NCBI RefSeq assembly: GCF_048159605.1
Contig: NZ_JBLREB010000002.1
Location: 124,001 to 188,000, forward strand
Source of the DNA: Ectobacillus polymachus
GTDB taxonomy: Bacteria; Bacillota; Bacilli; Bacillales; Bacillaceae_G
Direction: 5' to 3'
DNA length: 64,000 nt
Part shown: positions 9,399-17,249 of the stretch, piece after piece
Position numbering within the stretch: position 1 is the first letter of the stretch
Layout of the letters: each line of letters opens with the position of its first letter
The notes under the pieces: generated by a model
Told to the model about the DNA's origin: nothing
Databases searched by the model: none
What the model saw: the letters and a program-made list of their open reading frames with translations, nothing else
Program-made: the position numbers and the translations under genes

Positions 9399-9427
9399 TT
9401 GAGGCGATCGTGTATCTTTCATACAAT
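9399..9427 (+). promoter_or_regulatory. SigA-type promoter of the micropeptide-FHA operon
   Basis: TTGAGG (9399-9404) and TACAAT (9422-9427) are separated by 17 bp and stand 35 bp before the micropeptide start codon. Confidence 0.6.
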
Positions 9428-9461
9428 GCTAGTAAACGAGGTATTGTAAGGAGGGGAACAA

Positions 9462-9641
9462 ATGCGTAAAATAATGATTACGCTGATTGTTGTTCTAACT
9501 ATTGGACGTGGATGGGAATGGTACATACAAGAAACATCTACGACGCCGTTTCCTGAAGAATCTCGATCTTTAAGTGAAAACGACATGTTAAGTCATCCTA
9601 TACACATCGCCCAGGAGTTAGAACTTCATTTCGATAATTGA
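9462..9641 (+). CDS. 59-residue membrane-anchored or exported peptide
   Basis: A short gene with a very strong ribosome site (AAGGAGGGG, six bases before ATG). The product starts MRKIMITLIVVLTI, a positively charged start followed by a hydrophobic helix of about 12 residues, then a polar, acidic tail (PEESRSLSENDMLSHP) ending ELELHFDN. It has no Cys, so it is not a lipoprotein. It precedes the FHA-winged-helix gene by 21 bases behind a shared promoter. No family is recognised. It could be a signal-anchored peptide that communicates with the FHA regulator, or a secreted peptide; both are inference. Confidence 0.7.
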   Translation: MRKIMITLIVVLTIGRGWEWYIQETSTTPFPEESRSLSENDMLSHPIHIAQELELHFDN

Positions 9642-9662
9642 AGTATTAAGGATGAGTAAAAT

Positions 9663-10358
9663 ATGAATCAAATTCAAAATTGTCATAAATTGATTTTAAA
9701 GCAGGGTGATTCGTATCAGGCAGGTGCGTTTATTTATTTAGATAAACCGCAAACTGTGATAGGGCGTGTGAATCCTTCGTACGAGCCGGATTTCTCTATT
9801 CACAATCAATTTGTTTCACGTAAACATTTCGTCATTTTTATAAAGGAAGGCAAGATGACCATTCAGGATTTAGGAAGTAAGCATGGAACAGAGTTAAATA
9901 GAGAAGCACTGGTTCCATTTGAAATATACCCATTAAATGACTCGGATACGATTACATTAGCGAATGGGCTCATCGAATTACAGCTGGAAAAAGACTATGA
10001 TGAAACGATGGAAATTCCAGGAGAACTCCTTGCTTATCATTTACATAAGGACGTACTTGAAATGGATGATATCGCGCAAACCATATATCTTCAGGATACT
10101 AGCATCAAATTATCACAAAAAGAGTATGCTTGCTGTAAAGTAATGGCGAATCATTTGAATGAGTTTGTTAGCAAGCAGCAGATTATTGCTGCTGTTTGGC
10201 CTGAACGGACATTATCAGATAATGTATATGTCGGAACAGAAGAGATGAATTCGCTGATTTATCGTCTTCGGGTGAAAATAAAAGGATATTTAAAAATTGA
10301 ATCGGTATTACGAAATGGATTTAGAATGTCTAGAAGCAATTCGCATGATATGGAATAA
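9663..10358 (+). CDS. FHA domain + winged-helix (OmpR-type) regulator
   Basis: A 231-residue protein. Residues about 25-110 form an FHA domain with the phosphothreonine-binding signature in order: IGR, then SRKH, then DLGSKHGTELN. Residues about 140-225 form a C-terminal winged helix of the OmpR/Trans_reg_C type (IKLSQKEYACCKVMANHL, EEMNSLIYRLRVKIKGYL, IESVLRNGFRM). It has no receiver domain, so it probably reads phosphorylation through the FHA domain, a reversed arrangement compared with EmbR of mycobacteria. It shares a promoter with a 59-residue membrane peptide. The cognate Ser/Thr kinase is not in this window and its targets are unknown. Confidence 0.8.
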   Translation: MNQIQNCHKLILKQGDSYQAGAFIYLDKPQTVIGRVNPSYEPDFSIHNQFVSRKHFVIFIKEGKMTIQDLGSKHGTELNREALVPFEIYPLNDSDTITLANGLIELQLEKDYDETMEIPGELLAYHLHKDVLEMDDIAQTIYLQDTSIKLSQKEYACCKVMANHLNEFVSKQQIIAAVWPERTLSDNVYVGTEEMNSLIYRLRVKIKGYLKIESVLRNGFRMSRSNSHDME

Positions 10359-10389
10359 CAGGCGCACGCGGGTGCGCCTGTTATTTATT
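10354..10389. terminator. Bidirectional terminator between FHA gene and yolD-like gene
   Basis: A perfect 14-bp stem (10354-10367 with 10372-10385) around a 4-base loop, with T-rich or A-rich flanks for both directions. The FHA stop codon lies inside the left arm. Confidence 0.85.
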
Positions 10390-10408
10390 TCGCTGCGTAA
10401 GACCATGG

Positions 10409-10711
10409 TCACCATTCTTTGCATATTTCTAGGTGTACGACAGCTTCCGTAAAAATATACCGAGCTTTACCGGCTGTATCAATAATATGTAGGCATTGCT
10501 GCCTTTCATTGTAATGATGAACACGTCCTGTTAAATGGGAAATTACGCCATGATGACGATAATCAAAGGATACATACTGATTATGTTCCATTGCTTCACA
10601 AATCATGATTTCGAAGCTGATGTTTGTCTCCGGTGTAACGGATCGTTCTAGATTGCCTCCAGATTCATAATGAAAGACTTCGCCATTCCACGCCTCCTGA
10701 TTACACTTCAC
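10409..10711 (-). CDS. YolD-like protein, probably SOS-inducible
   Basis: A 100-residue protein. Residues about 45-98 (YVSFDYRHHGVISHLTGRVHHY, LHIIDTAGKARYIFTEAVVHLEI) follow the YolD-like pattern of alternating strands with a Gly-rich turn. YolD-like proteins are usually encoded beside UmuC-type Y-family polymerases, as YqjX is with YqjW; this copy stands alone. The GTG start has AAAGGAG eight bases upstream. The promoter carries a LexA-type box, supporting DNA-damage control. Family assignment rests on pattern and context, so it is moderate. Confidence 0.6.
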   Translation of the reverse strand: MKCNQEAWNGEVFHYESGGNLERSVTPETNISFEIMICEAMEHNQYVSFDYRHHGVISHLTGRVHHYNERQQCLHIIDTAGKARYIFTEAVVHLEICKEW

Positions 10712-10730
10712 AGAAATCGCTCCTTTTAAT

Positions 10731-10775
10731 CGAACATTTGTTCTTATTTTACCTTTTTTTATGGGGATTATGCAA
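10731..10775 (-). promoter_or_regulatory. Promoter with LexA/SOS box for the yolD-like gene
   Basis: On the minus strand TTGCAT (10770-10775) and TAAAAT (10746-10751) are 18 bp apart. Directly downstream, 10731-10744 reads CGAACATTTGTTCT on the plus strand, one base from the Bacillus LexA consensus CGAAC-N4-GTTCG. A box over the start site would block transcription until LexA is cleaved. Confidence 0.7.
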
Positions 10776-10929
10776 GTGATTGTTGAAAGTTATATAGTCC
10801 TAGGAACCTTGCAAAAGTATTTCGTGATTTAGTATTTACAAGCATCGTGTAAGAAATCGAATATATCTTTTTTTCTTTGCTTACGGAATAGTCAGAAAAA
10901 ATAATATATCAAATAATTCAGAAAATATA

Positions 10930-10958
10930 TTGACATAAGGTTAATAGTTATATAGAAT
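10930..10958 (+). promoter_or_regulatory. SigA promoter of the metY-metA operon
   Basis: TTGACA (10930-10935) and TAGAAT (10953-10958) with a 17-bp spacer, about 20 bp before the riboswitch. Confidence 0.8.
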
Positions 10959-10976
10959 GTAAATAATTTCATATGT

Positions 10977-11083
10977 CTTATCGAGAATAGGTGGAGGGAT
11001 CAGGCCCTTTGAAGCCTTGGCAACAGCCGTAAACCGGAATTGTGCCAAATCCTGCAGGTTTTGCTCTGAAAGATAAGAGATTA
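10977..11083 (+). ncRNA. SAM-I (S-box) riboswitch aptamer
   Basis: The leader has the S-box core in order: the P1 strand CTTATCGAGA, GGTGGAGGGA, GGCCC-TTTGAAGCC-TTGGCAAC, a P3 hairpin, a P4 hairpin, and the closing P1 strand GATAAGAG. It binds S-adenosylmethionine and would terminate transcription of metY-metA when methionine is plentiful. The terminator that completes the switch follows at 11103. Confidence 0.95.
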
Positions 11084-11102
11084 CACAGTCATGTGCGAAT
11101 TC

Positions 11103-11146
11103 GGGCTGCTTCTTTTACCTTTTTGGGTAGGAAGCAGCCCTTTTAA
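11103..11146 (+). terminator. S-box expression-platform terminator
   Basis: GGGCTGCTTC pairs with GAAGCAGCCC (11131-11140) and is followed by TTTT. It sits between the aptamer and metY, as expected for a SAM-off switch. Confidence 0.9.
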
Positions 11147-11170
11147 TTTAAATAAAGAGGAAGGGTGAAC

Positions 11171-12475
11171 ATGATGGGAGAAACATGGAACAAGGGAACG
11201 ATTTGTGTACAGGGAGGCTATACGCCTAAAAATGGAGAACCACGTGTGCTGCCGTTATATCAAAGCACAACGTATAAATATGATACACCTGAGGATTTAG
11301 CAGCTCTATTTGATTTACGTGCTGAAGGTTATATTTATACACGAATTGCAAATCCAACCGTTGCAGCTTTCGAAACGAAGCTAAGTCAGCTCGAGGGCGG
11401 CGTTGGTGCTGTAGCAACCGCTTCTGGTCAAGCAGCGATTCAATTAGCAGTATTAAATATCGCTGGAGCAGGCGATCATATTTTGTGCTCATCTACCGTT
11501 TACGGAGGTACTCACAATCTATTTGCTGTCAGTTTACGTAAGCTTGGCATTGATGTTACATTCTTTGATCCAGAGCTGTCGGTAGAAGATATTGTTAAAC
11601 TTGCAACAAGCAAGACAAAGCTCCTTTATGGCGAATCAATCGGTAACCCTGCTATTAATGTACTAAATTTTGAAGTATTTTCAGCGGCTGCAAAAGAACT
11701 AGATATTCCGCTTATCATTGATAATACGTTAGCTTCTCCGTATTTGTGCCAGCCATTTGCTCATGGAGCAAATATCGTGGTTCATTCAACTACGAAATAT
11801 ATTGATGGGCATGCAAGCTCAGTAGGCGGAGTCGTAATTGACGGCGGAAACTTTAACTGGGATAACGGAAAGTATCCAGAACTTGTCCTGCCAGATGAAA
11901 GTTATCACGGCGTGCAATATTTGAAGGACTTCGGAGCAGCTGCCTATATCGTAAAGGCACGCGTTCAGCTTCTTCGTGATTTTGGTAACTGTATTAGCCC
12001 ATTCAATGCCTACTTAACAAATATAGGCCTTGAAACATTACATTTACGTATGGAACGTCACAGCCAAAATGCGCTAGCGATAGCAAAATGGCTAGAAAAG
12101 GATGAAAGAGTAAGCTGGGTAAGCTATCCTGGCTTAGAAAGCAGTAAATATTATGAGCGCAGTTCAAAATATTTACCTAAAGGTGCAAGCGGCGTGATTG
12201 CCTTTGGTGTAAAGGGCGGCATAGAGGCAGCTTCTGACTTTATTAAAGAATTAAAGCTTGCAACGCTTGTTACCCATGTAGCAGATGCAAGAACACTTGT
12301 CATTCACCCTGCTAGTACAACGCACCGTCAGCTTACCGAAGAACAGCAACGCGGATGTGGTGTTACACCTGATTTAATTCGTCTATCGGTAGGGATTGAA
12401 GATGTAACCGATATTATTGCTGATTTAGATCAAGCTTTAGCTGGAGGAAAAAAATATGCCAATAATCGTGGATAA
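11171..12475 (+). CDS. metY: O-acetylhomoserine sulfhydrylase
   Basis: A 434-residue PLP enzyme of the Cys/Met metabolism family that makes homocysteine from O-acetylhomoserine and sulfide. Visible marks are YTRIANPTVAAFETKLSQLEGG, the PLP-site Tyr/Arg region, DNTLASPYLCQPFAHGANIV and the Schiff-base lysine in VVHSTTKYIDGHASSVGG. The length and insertions fit the MetY subgroup rather than the shorter cystathionine enzymes. The ATG at 11171 has GAGGAAGG six bases upstream; a GTG at 11165 abuts that site. It is controlled by the S-box and overlaps metA by 20 bases. Confidence 0.93.
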   Translation: MMGETWNKGTICVQGGYTPKNGEPRVLPLYQSTTYKYDTPEDLAALFDLRAEGYIYTRIANPTVAAFETKLSQLEGGVGAVATASGQAAIQLAVLNIAGAGDHILCSSTVYGGTHNLFAVSLRKLGIDVTFFDPELSVEDIVKLATSKTKLLYGESIGNPAINVLNFEVFSAAAKELDIPLIIDNTLASPYLCQPFAHGANIVVHSTTKYIDGHASSVGGVVIDGGNFNWDNGKYPELVLPDESYHGVQYLKDFGAAAYIVKARVQLLRDFGNCISPFNAYLTNIGLETLHLRMERHSQNALAIAKWLEKDERVSWVSYPGLESSKYYERSSKYLPKGASGVIAFGVKGGIEAASDFIKELKLATLVTHVADARTLVIHPASTTHRQLTEEQQRGCGVTPDLIRLSVGIEDVTDIIADLDQALAGGKKYANNRG

Positions 12476-13361
12476 GGATTTACCAGCACGTAAAATCCTG
12501 CAAAACGAGAATATTTTTGTGATGACGAAGGAGCGTGCCTCCTCGCAAGATATTCGACCGTTGAAAATCGCGATTTTAAATTTAATGCCTACAAAGCAGG
12601 AAACAGAAGCACAGCTGCTACGCCTACTTGGAAATACGCCGCTTCAAGTTGATATACAATTGTTACACATGGAATCACATACATCCAAAAATGTATCGCA
12701 AGAACATCTCACAAGCTTTTATTCTACCTTTCGCGAAGTGGAAAATCAGCGATTTGATGGCCTCATTATTACTGGTGCTCCTGTAGAGCTTCTCCCATTT
12801 GAAGATGTCGATTATTGGGAGGAACTAAAACGAATTATGGAATTTTCCGTTACGAATGTAACATCTACCTTGCATATTTGTTGGGGAGCACAGGCAGGCT
12901 TGTATTATCATTACGGCATACCGAAATATACACTTGAAGAGAAGATGTTCGGGGTGTTTGAGCATGAGCTGCAAGGAGATTACGTGAACCTGCTACGAGG
13001 CTTTGACGAACAGTTTTATGCACCTCATTCACGACATACCGAAGTAAGAGCGGAGGATATTGCCCGCGTGCCAGAGCTGCAATTACTTGCGCAATCAAAA
13101 GAAGCAGGTGTACATCTTGTAGCAGATAGCGGAGGGAAGAATATTTTTGTCCTAGGTCATAGTGAATATTCACGTAATACGCTAAAAGGAGAATATGATC
13201 GAGATCAAGACAGGGGACTATCTATTGCAGTGCCGAAGCATTACTACCGTAACGATGATCCAAAGCAAACTCCATATGTTACGTGGAGAAGTCACGGTAG
13301 CCTGCTCTTTTCTAACTGGTTAAATTACTACGTCTATCAAGAAACGCCTTATCAAATATAA
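12456..13361 (+). CDS. metA: Homoserine O-acetyltransferase (MetA type)
   Basis: A 301-residue MetA-family enzyme. The catalytic Cys142 (HICWGAQAG), His235 and Glu237 (LGHSEYSR) are all at their family positions. Residue 111 is Glu (GAPVELLPF); in the B. cereus MetA studied earlier, Glu here selects acetyl-CoA while Gly selects succinyl-CoA. So it should make O-acetylhomoserine, the substrate of the MetY encoded just upstream. The start overlaps the end of metY, with GGAGG eight bases before it. A dispersed repeat begins exactly at its TAA stop codon. Confidence 0.93.
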   Translation: MPIIVDKDLPARKILQNENIFVMTKERASSQDIRPLKIAILNLMPTKQETEAQLLRLLGNTPLQVDIQLLHMESHTSKNVSQEHLTSFYSTFREVENQRFDGLIITGAPVELLPFEDVDYWEELKRIMEFSVTNVTSTLHICWGAQAGLYYHYGIPKYTLEEKMFGVFEHELQGDYVNLLRGFDEQFYAPHSRHTEVRAEDIARVPELQLLAQSKEAGVHLVADSGGKNIFVLGHSEYSRNTLKGEYDRDQDRGLSIAVPKHYYRNDDPKQTPYVTWRSHGSLLFSNWLNYYVYQETPYQI

Positions 13362-13517
13362 AGTGAAACTTCCCTCGGTGGGGGGTTCTCTCATCCCCCA
13401 CCGAGGGTTAGCAAAGGCCAATTCGGACTTTTATGGGCAGTTGTCCCCCACTTATCCTTCTTCGATTTCTCAAAACCTTGAAGTGAGGGTCTTACTGCCC
13501 GTTAAAGCGGGATAAAG
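13358..13517 (-). repeat. Dispersed two-hairpin repeat, copy A
   Basis: About 160 bp shared with 28134-28275 and 53731-53880; this copy is inverted. In family orientation it has an outer stem GGGCAGT/ACTGCCC enclosing a CCCTCACTT/AAGTGGGGG stem, then a second stem CCCTCGGTGGGGG/CCCCCACCGAGGG, and ends GAAGTTTCACTTTAT. It lies between the metA stop codon and the operon terminator. No ORF is present. The hairpin ends and TTTAT edges resemble non-autonomous IS200/IS605 derivatives; it could also be a bcr-type repeat of the B. cereus group. Confidence 0.85.
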
Positions 13518-13533
13518 GGCCAGAATCAGATAG

Positions 13534-13568
13534 GTGAAAGCAGTTTCCACACTGCTTTCACTTTTTTC
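13534..13568 (+). terminator. Terminator of the metY-metA operon
   Basis: GTGAAAGCAGT pairs with ACTGCTTTCAC around a 6-base loop, followed by TTTTTTC. It is displaced 170 bp from the metA stop by repeat A. Confidence 0.9.
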
Positions 13569-13653
13569 TTACAATCTGATAAGAGAGCTATAGATGAAAA
13601 GGCCGGCGGGTTAATATAATAGGCACAATTTTTTTCTGAAATTTCATAAAACG

Positions 13654-13682
13654 TTGTTTTTTAAATTTTCAACTTATATAAT
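13654..13682 (+). promoter_or_regulatory. SigA promoter of hom-thrC-thrB
   Basis: TTGTTT (13654-13659) and TATAAT (13677-13682) with a 17-bp spacer, leaving a leader of about 100 bases before hom. Confidence 0.65.
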
Positions 13683-13789
13683 TGCATATAAAGTGAACAT
13701 TTATAAGTAGTTATTCTTATGGGAATATATTACATTCTGATAGATTGTTAGAATGGATAAACATTAGATAGAAATAGGGGTGGACGATC

Positions 13790-15085
13790 GTGAAAGAGAT
13801 AAAAGTAGGATTGTTAGGACTCGGCACCGTCGGTAGTGGTGTGGTCAAAATTATTGAGGATCATCAAGACCGGTTACGTCATCAACTAGGTTGTCCTGTA
13901 AATATTGCAAAGATACTTGTGAAAAATATAAAGAAAGAGCGGGACGTCCGCATTACCCCGACGATGTTAACCACTGATGTAAATGACATCATTTATAATA
14001 AAGATATCCAGATTGTAATTGAAGTTATGGGTGGCATAAAGGAAGCTCGTGAGTATGTACTTACGGCGCTAAATAATGGAAAGCATGTAGTGACTGCTAA
14101 CAAAGACTTAATGGCCCTGCATGGGGCAGAGCTTCTATCTGTAGCGAAGGAAAATCATTGTGATTTATTTTACGAAGCAAGTGTTGCCGGGGGGATTCCA
14201 ATCCTTAGAAGTATTGTAGAAGGCTTCTCATCTGATCGTATTAAGAAAATGATGGGGATTGTGAATGGTACGACAAACTTTATTTTAACGAAAATGTCGA
14301 ATGAAGGAAAAGCCTACGAAGACGTATTAAAGGAAGCGCAGGCACTTGGCTTTGCAGAAGCAGATCCATCCTCCGATGTAGAGGGTCTTGATGCTGCTCG
14401 TAAAATGACAATCTTGGCATCGCTCGGATTTTCAACTAAGGTGGAGCTTTCAGATGTAAAGGTGAAAGGTATTACTTCGATTACAGAAGAGGACTTAGCT
14501 TATAGTACGGAGCTTGGATATACGATGAAGTTAATCGGTATTGCCAAGCGCGATGGTGAAAAGCTAGAAATTAGCGTGGAGCCGACATTACTTCCTAATA
14601 GCCATCCGTTAGCATCCGTACAAAACGAATTTAATGCCGTGTATGTCTTCGGCGAGGCCGTAGGAGAGACGATGTTCTATGGACCAGGTGCTGGGAGTTT
14701 ACCAACGGCTACATCCATCGTATCCGATCTTGTAGCTGTTATTAAAAATATGATTCTTGGTGTCACAGGAAATAGTATTGTAACAGCACAATATCCGAAA
14801 ATATTGAAGGGTGATCATGAAGTGTTTACAAAGTATTTCTTGCGGCTACATGTGAAGGATGAAATAGGAGTTCTTGCGAAAGTAACCACCCTATTCTCTC
14901 TAAATGAAGCAAGCTTTGAGAAAATCGTTCAAATGCCTCTTGAGGAAAAAGGAACTGCTGAAATTGTGATTGTTACACACCGTGTAGCGCTGTCAAATTA
15001 CAATGCACTATTAGCAGCATTGGAAGCAGTAGAAGCGGTGAAGTGTGTGAAAGCAAGCTATCGAATCGAAGGAGATGAAAAATGA
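13790..15085 (+). CDS. hom: Homoserine dehydrogenase
   Basis: A 431-residue enzyme that reduces aspartate semialdehyde to homoserine. It has the N-terminal Rossmann motif GLLGLGTVGSGVVK, the catalytic core NGTTNFILTKM and EGLDAARKMTILA with the usual Lys and Asp, and a C-terminal ACT domain (LRLHVKDEIGVLAKVTTLF) for threonine feedback. The GTG start follows GGGGTGGA. Homoserine made here supplies both thrB and the metA gene upstream. Its stop overlaps the thrC start. Confidence 0.95.
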   Translation: MKEIKVGLLGLGTVGSGVVKIIEDHQDRLRHQLGCPVNIAKILVKNIKKERDVRITPTMLTTDVNDIIYNKDIQIVIEVMGGIKEAREYVLTALNNGKHVVTANKDLMALHGAELLSVAKENHCDLFYEASVAGGIPILRSIVEGFSSDRIKKMMGIVNGTTNFILTKMSNEGKAYEDVLKEAQALGFAEADPSSDVEGLDAARKMTILASLGFSTKVELSDVKVKGITSITEEDLAYSTELGYTMKLIGIAKRDGEKLEISVEPTLLPNSHPLASVQNEFNAVYVFGEAVGETMFYGPGAGSLPTATSIVSDLVAVIKNMILGVTGNSIVTAQYPKILKGDHEVFTKYFLRLHVKDEIGVLAKVTTLFSLNEASFEKIVQMPLEEKGTAEIVIVTHRVALSNYNALLAALEAVEAVKCVKASYRIEGDEK

Positions 15086-16143
15086 TGTGGAACGGTCTTC
15101 TATCACATTATAAGGAATTTTTACCAATAACAGAACAAACACCTAATCTTACATTGAATGAAGGAAACACACCCCTTATCCATTTAGATACACTATCGAA
15201 GGAATGGGGAATTGATCTATTTGTTAAGGTAGAGGGGGCAAATCCTACAGGATCCTTTAAGGACCGCGGCATGGTAATGGCGGTTGCCAAGGCGAAGGAG
15301 GAAGGAAGCGAAACGATTATTTGCGCTTCAACAGGAAATACCTCCGCTTCCGCTGCTGCTTATGCAGCGCGCGCAGGCTTGAAATGTATCGTTATTATTC
15401 CAAACGGAAAAATTGCTTATGGAAAACTGGCTCAGGCGGTTATGTATGGAGCCGAGATTATTAGCATTGATGGAAACTTTGACCATGCACTGCAAATGGT
15501 CCGTAAGCTAAGTGAATCGTCTCCGATTGCACTTGTAAACTCCGTTAATCCGTACCGTATTGAAGGACAAAAGACATCTGCATTTGAAATTTGCGATGCC
15601 CTTGGGGCGGCACCTGACATTCTTGCCATTCCAGTAGGGAACGCTGGTAATATTACGGCTTACTGGAAGGGATTCAAAGAATATAATGATAAAAAAGGAA
15701 CGGGCCTTCCGGTTATGAGAGGCTTCCAAGCTTCCGGGGCAGCGCCAATTGTTCGCGGCCATAAAATTGATAATCCTGAAACGATTGCAACGGCAATCCG
15801 TATCGGGAATCCCGCAAGCTGGGATAAGGCAGTCGCAGCAGCGAATGAATCGCACGGCAAGATTGATGAAGTTACGGATGACGAAATTTTAGAAGTGTAT
15901 CAATTGATTGCACAGAAGGAAGGCGTATTCGCAGAGCCGGGCTCTTGCGCTTCCATTGCAGGAGTGCGAAAGCAGGTACTTTCTGGTGAGATTCCTCAAG
16001 GAAGCCGCGTCGTAGCCGTCCTTACAGGAAACGGCTTGAAGGATCCGAATACGGCTATTGAAACGAAGCATATTAAGCCTGTTGTTCTTCCAAATGATGA
16101 GGAAGTGGTATTTGCACATATTAAAGGAGTGGTCATGCAATGA
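15082..16143 (+). CDS. thrC: Threonine synthase
   Basis: A 353-residue PLP enzyme that converts O-phosphohomoserine to threonine. It carries the PLP lysine in NPTGSFKDRGM, the phosphate-binding STGNTSASAAAYAA and PVGNAGNITAYWKG, and ends in the short-form C terminus of Bacillus ThrC. The start overlaps the hom stop in an ATGA arrangement, with GGAG eight bases before it, and its own stop overlaps thrB, so the three genes are translationally coupled. Confidence 0.95.
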   Translation: MMWNGLLSHYKEFLPITEQTPNLTLNEGNTPLIHLDTLSKEWGIDLFVKVEGANPTGSFKDRGMVMAVAKAKEEGSETIICASTGNTSASAAAYAARAGLKCIVIIPNGKIAYGKLAQAVMYGAEIISIDGNFDHALQMVRKLSESSPIALVNSVNPYRIEGQKTSAFEICDALGAAPDILAIPVGNAGNITAYWKGFKEYNDKKGTGLPVMRGFQASGAAPIVRGHKIDNPETIATAIRIGNPASWDKAVAAANESHGKIDEVTDDEILEVYQLIAQKEGVFAEPGSCASIAGVRKQVLSGEIPQGSRVVAVLTGNGLKDPNTAIETKHIKPVVLPNDEEVVFAHIKGVVMQ

Positions 16144-17060
16144 CATCCAGTCCCATGTTCACCGTACAAGTACCAGCTAGTACAGCAAATATAGGACCAG
16201 GCTTTGACTCAATCGGACTTGCGGTGGACAAGTTTTTATGCGTTCGCGTTGCACCTTATACATCTTTTAGATGTGAAGCAAAATCAGCGATTCTTCAAGA
16301 TACGCCGACCGATGAAAGTAATTTATTGTTTCAAACAGCGATTGATGTTGCAAATAGGTATGATCGCACCCTTCCATTTTGCAAACTGGAAGTATCCAGT
16401 GACATCCCGCTCGCTAGAGGATTAGGAAGCAGTGCCTCTGCCATTGTGGCAGGCATTGAAATAGCAAATGAGCTTTGCAACCTGCAATTGACGCTACAAG
16501 AAAAGCTTGATATTGCCTGCCAGGTGGAAGGACATATGGATAATGTAGGAGCATCGATTTTCGGCGGACTTGTTGTCGGCACGTATGATGGCGAACGTGC
16601 AATGCTCGTAAACAAAGCATTACGCCAAGTGGAGCTAGTAGCAGTCATCCCTTCGTATGAATTAAAAACATCGGATTCACGCAGTGTATTGCCAAAGAGC
16701 CTTTCTTACAAGGAAGCAATTCAAGGTAGCGGTATTAGCAATCTTCTTGTAGCAGCTTTGTGGCAGGAAAATTGGGACATGGCCGGAGAAGCTATGAAGA
16801 AGGATCTCTTTCATGAGCCGTATCGCGCGGCCCTCGTCCCAGAGCTTAGCGCATTGAGGGAGATAGGGAGTCATCCCTATATGTACGGGTTTACGCTTAG
16901 CGGCGCAGGTCCTACCGTACTGTGCTATGTTCATAAAGGCAAAGGAAAAGCTGTGCAAAAAGAGCTGCAAGCTATGTTTCCTGCATGTCAGGTAGCTAAT
17001 CTGCATGTTGTGAATGAAGGAAGCAAAGTCTTGCACTCTCCTTTAGAGGAAAGTATGTAA
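16140..17060 (+). CDS. thrB: Homoserine kinase
   Basis: A 306-residue GHMP kinase. The N-terminal VPASTANIGPGFDSIGLAVD and the ATP loop PLARGLGSSASAIVAG are diagnostic, and SGAGPTVLCYV is the C-terminal motif 3. It phosphorylates homoserine for ThrC. It begins inside the thrC stop codon (ATGA) and is the last gene of the operon. Confidence 0.95.
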   Translation: MTSSPMFTVQVPASTANIGPGFDSIGLAVDKFLCVRVAPYTSFRCEAKSAILQDTPTDESNLLFQTAIDVANRYDRTLPFCKLEVSSDIPLARGLGSSASAIVAGIEIANELCNLQLTLQEKLDIACQVEGHMDNVGASIFGGLVVGTYDGERAMLVNKALRQVELVAVIPSYELKTSDSRSVLPKSLSYKEAIQGSGISNLLVAALWQENWDMAGEAMKKDLFHEPYRAALVPELSALREIGSHPYMYGFTLSGAGPTVLCYVHKGKGKAVQKELQAMFPACQVANLHVVNEGSKVLHSPLEESM

Positions 17061-17087
17061 TAATTTTACAAATTACGATAAAATTAC

Positions 17088-17121
17088 AAAAAGTATCCCT
17101 TAATTTAGGGATACTTTTTTC
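17088..17121 (+). terminator. Terminator of hom-thrC-thrB
   Basis: AAAAGTATCCCTTAA pairs with TTTAGGGATACTTTTTT, 28 bases after the thrB stop. Confidence 0.9.
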
Positions 17122-17249
17122 TTTCCCTCTAGCAGGTGGTATAATATGGGCGTTAGTGAACGGATAGAAACGAAAACCTTAAAATCGTAATCTCTATTTT
17201 TAACATATACTGCAGGCTTTATCTATAGTTAGAAGGATGGTGACAATGC

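Noticed and set aside
13358..13517. CRISPR array or attenuator for metY-metA
   Set aside because: There are no regularly spaced units; the same sequence occurs at two unrelated loci, so it is a dispersed repeat.
13683..13789. T-box or second S-box before hom
   Set aside because: The leader lacks the T-box sequence and the SAM aptamer core; only a plain promoter is seen.
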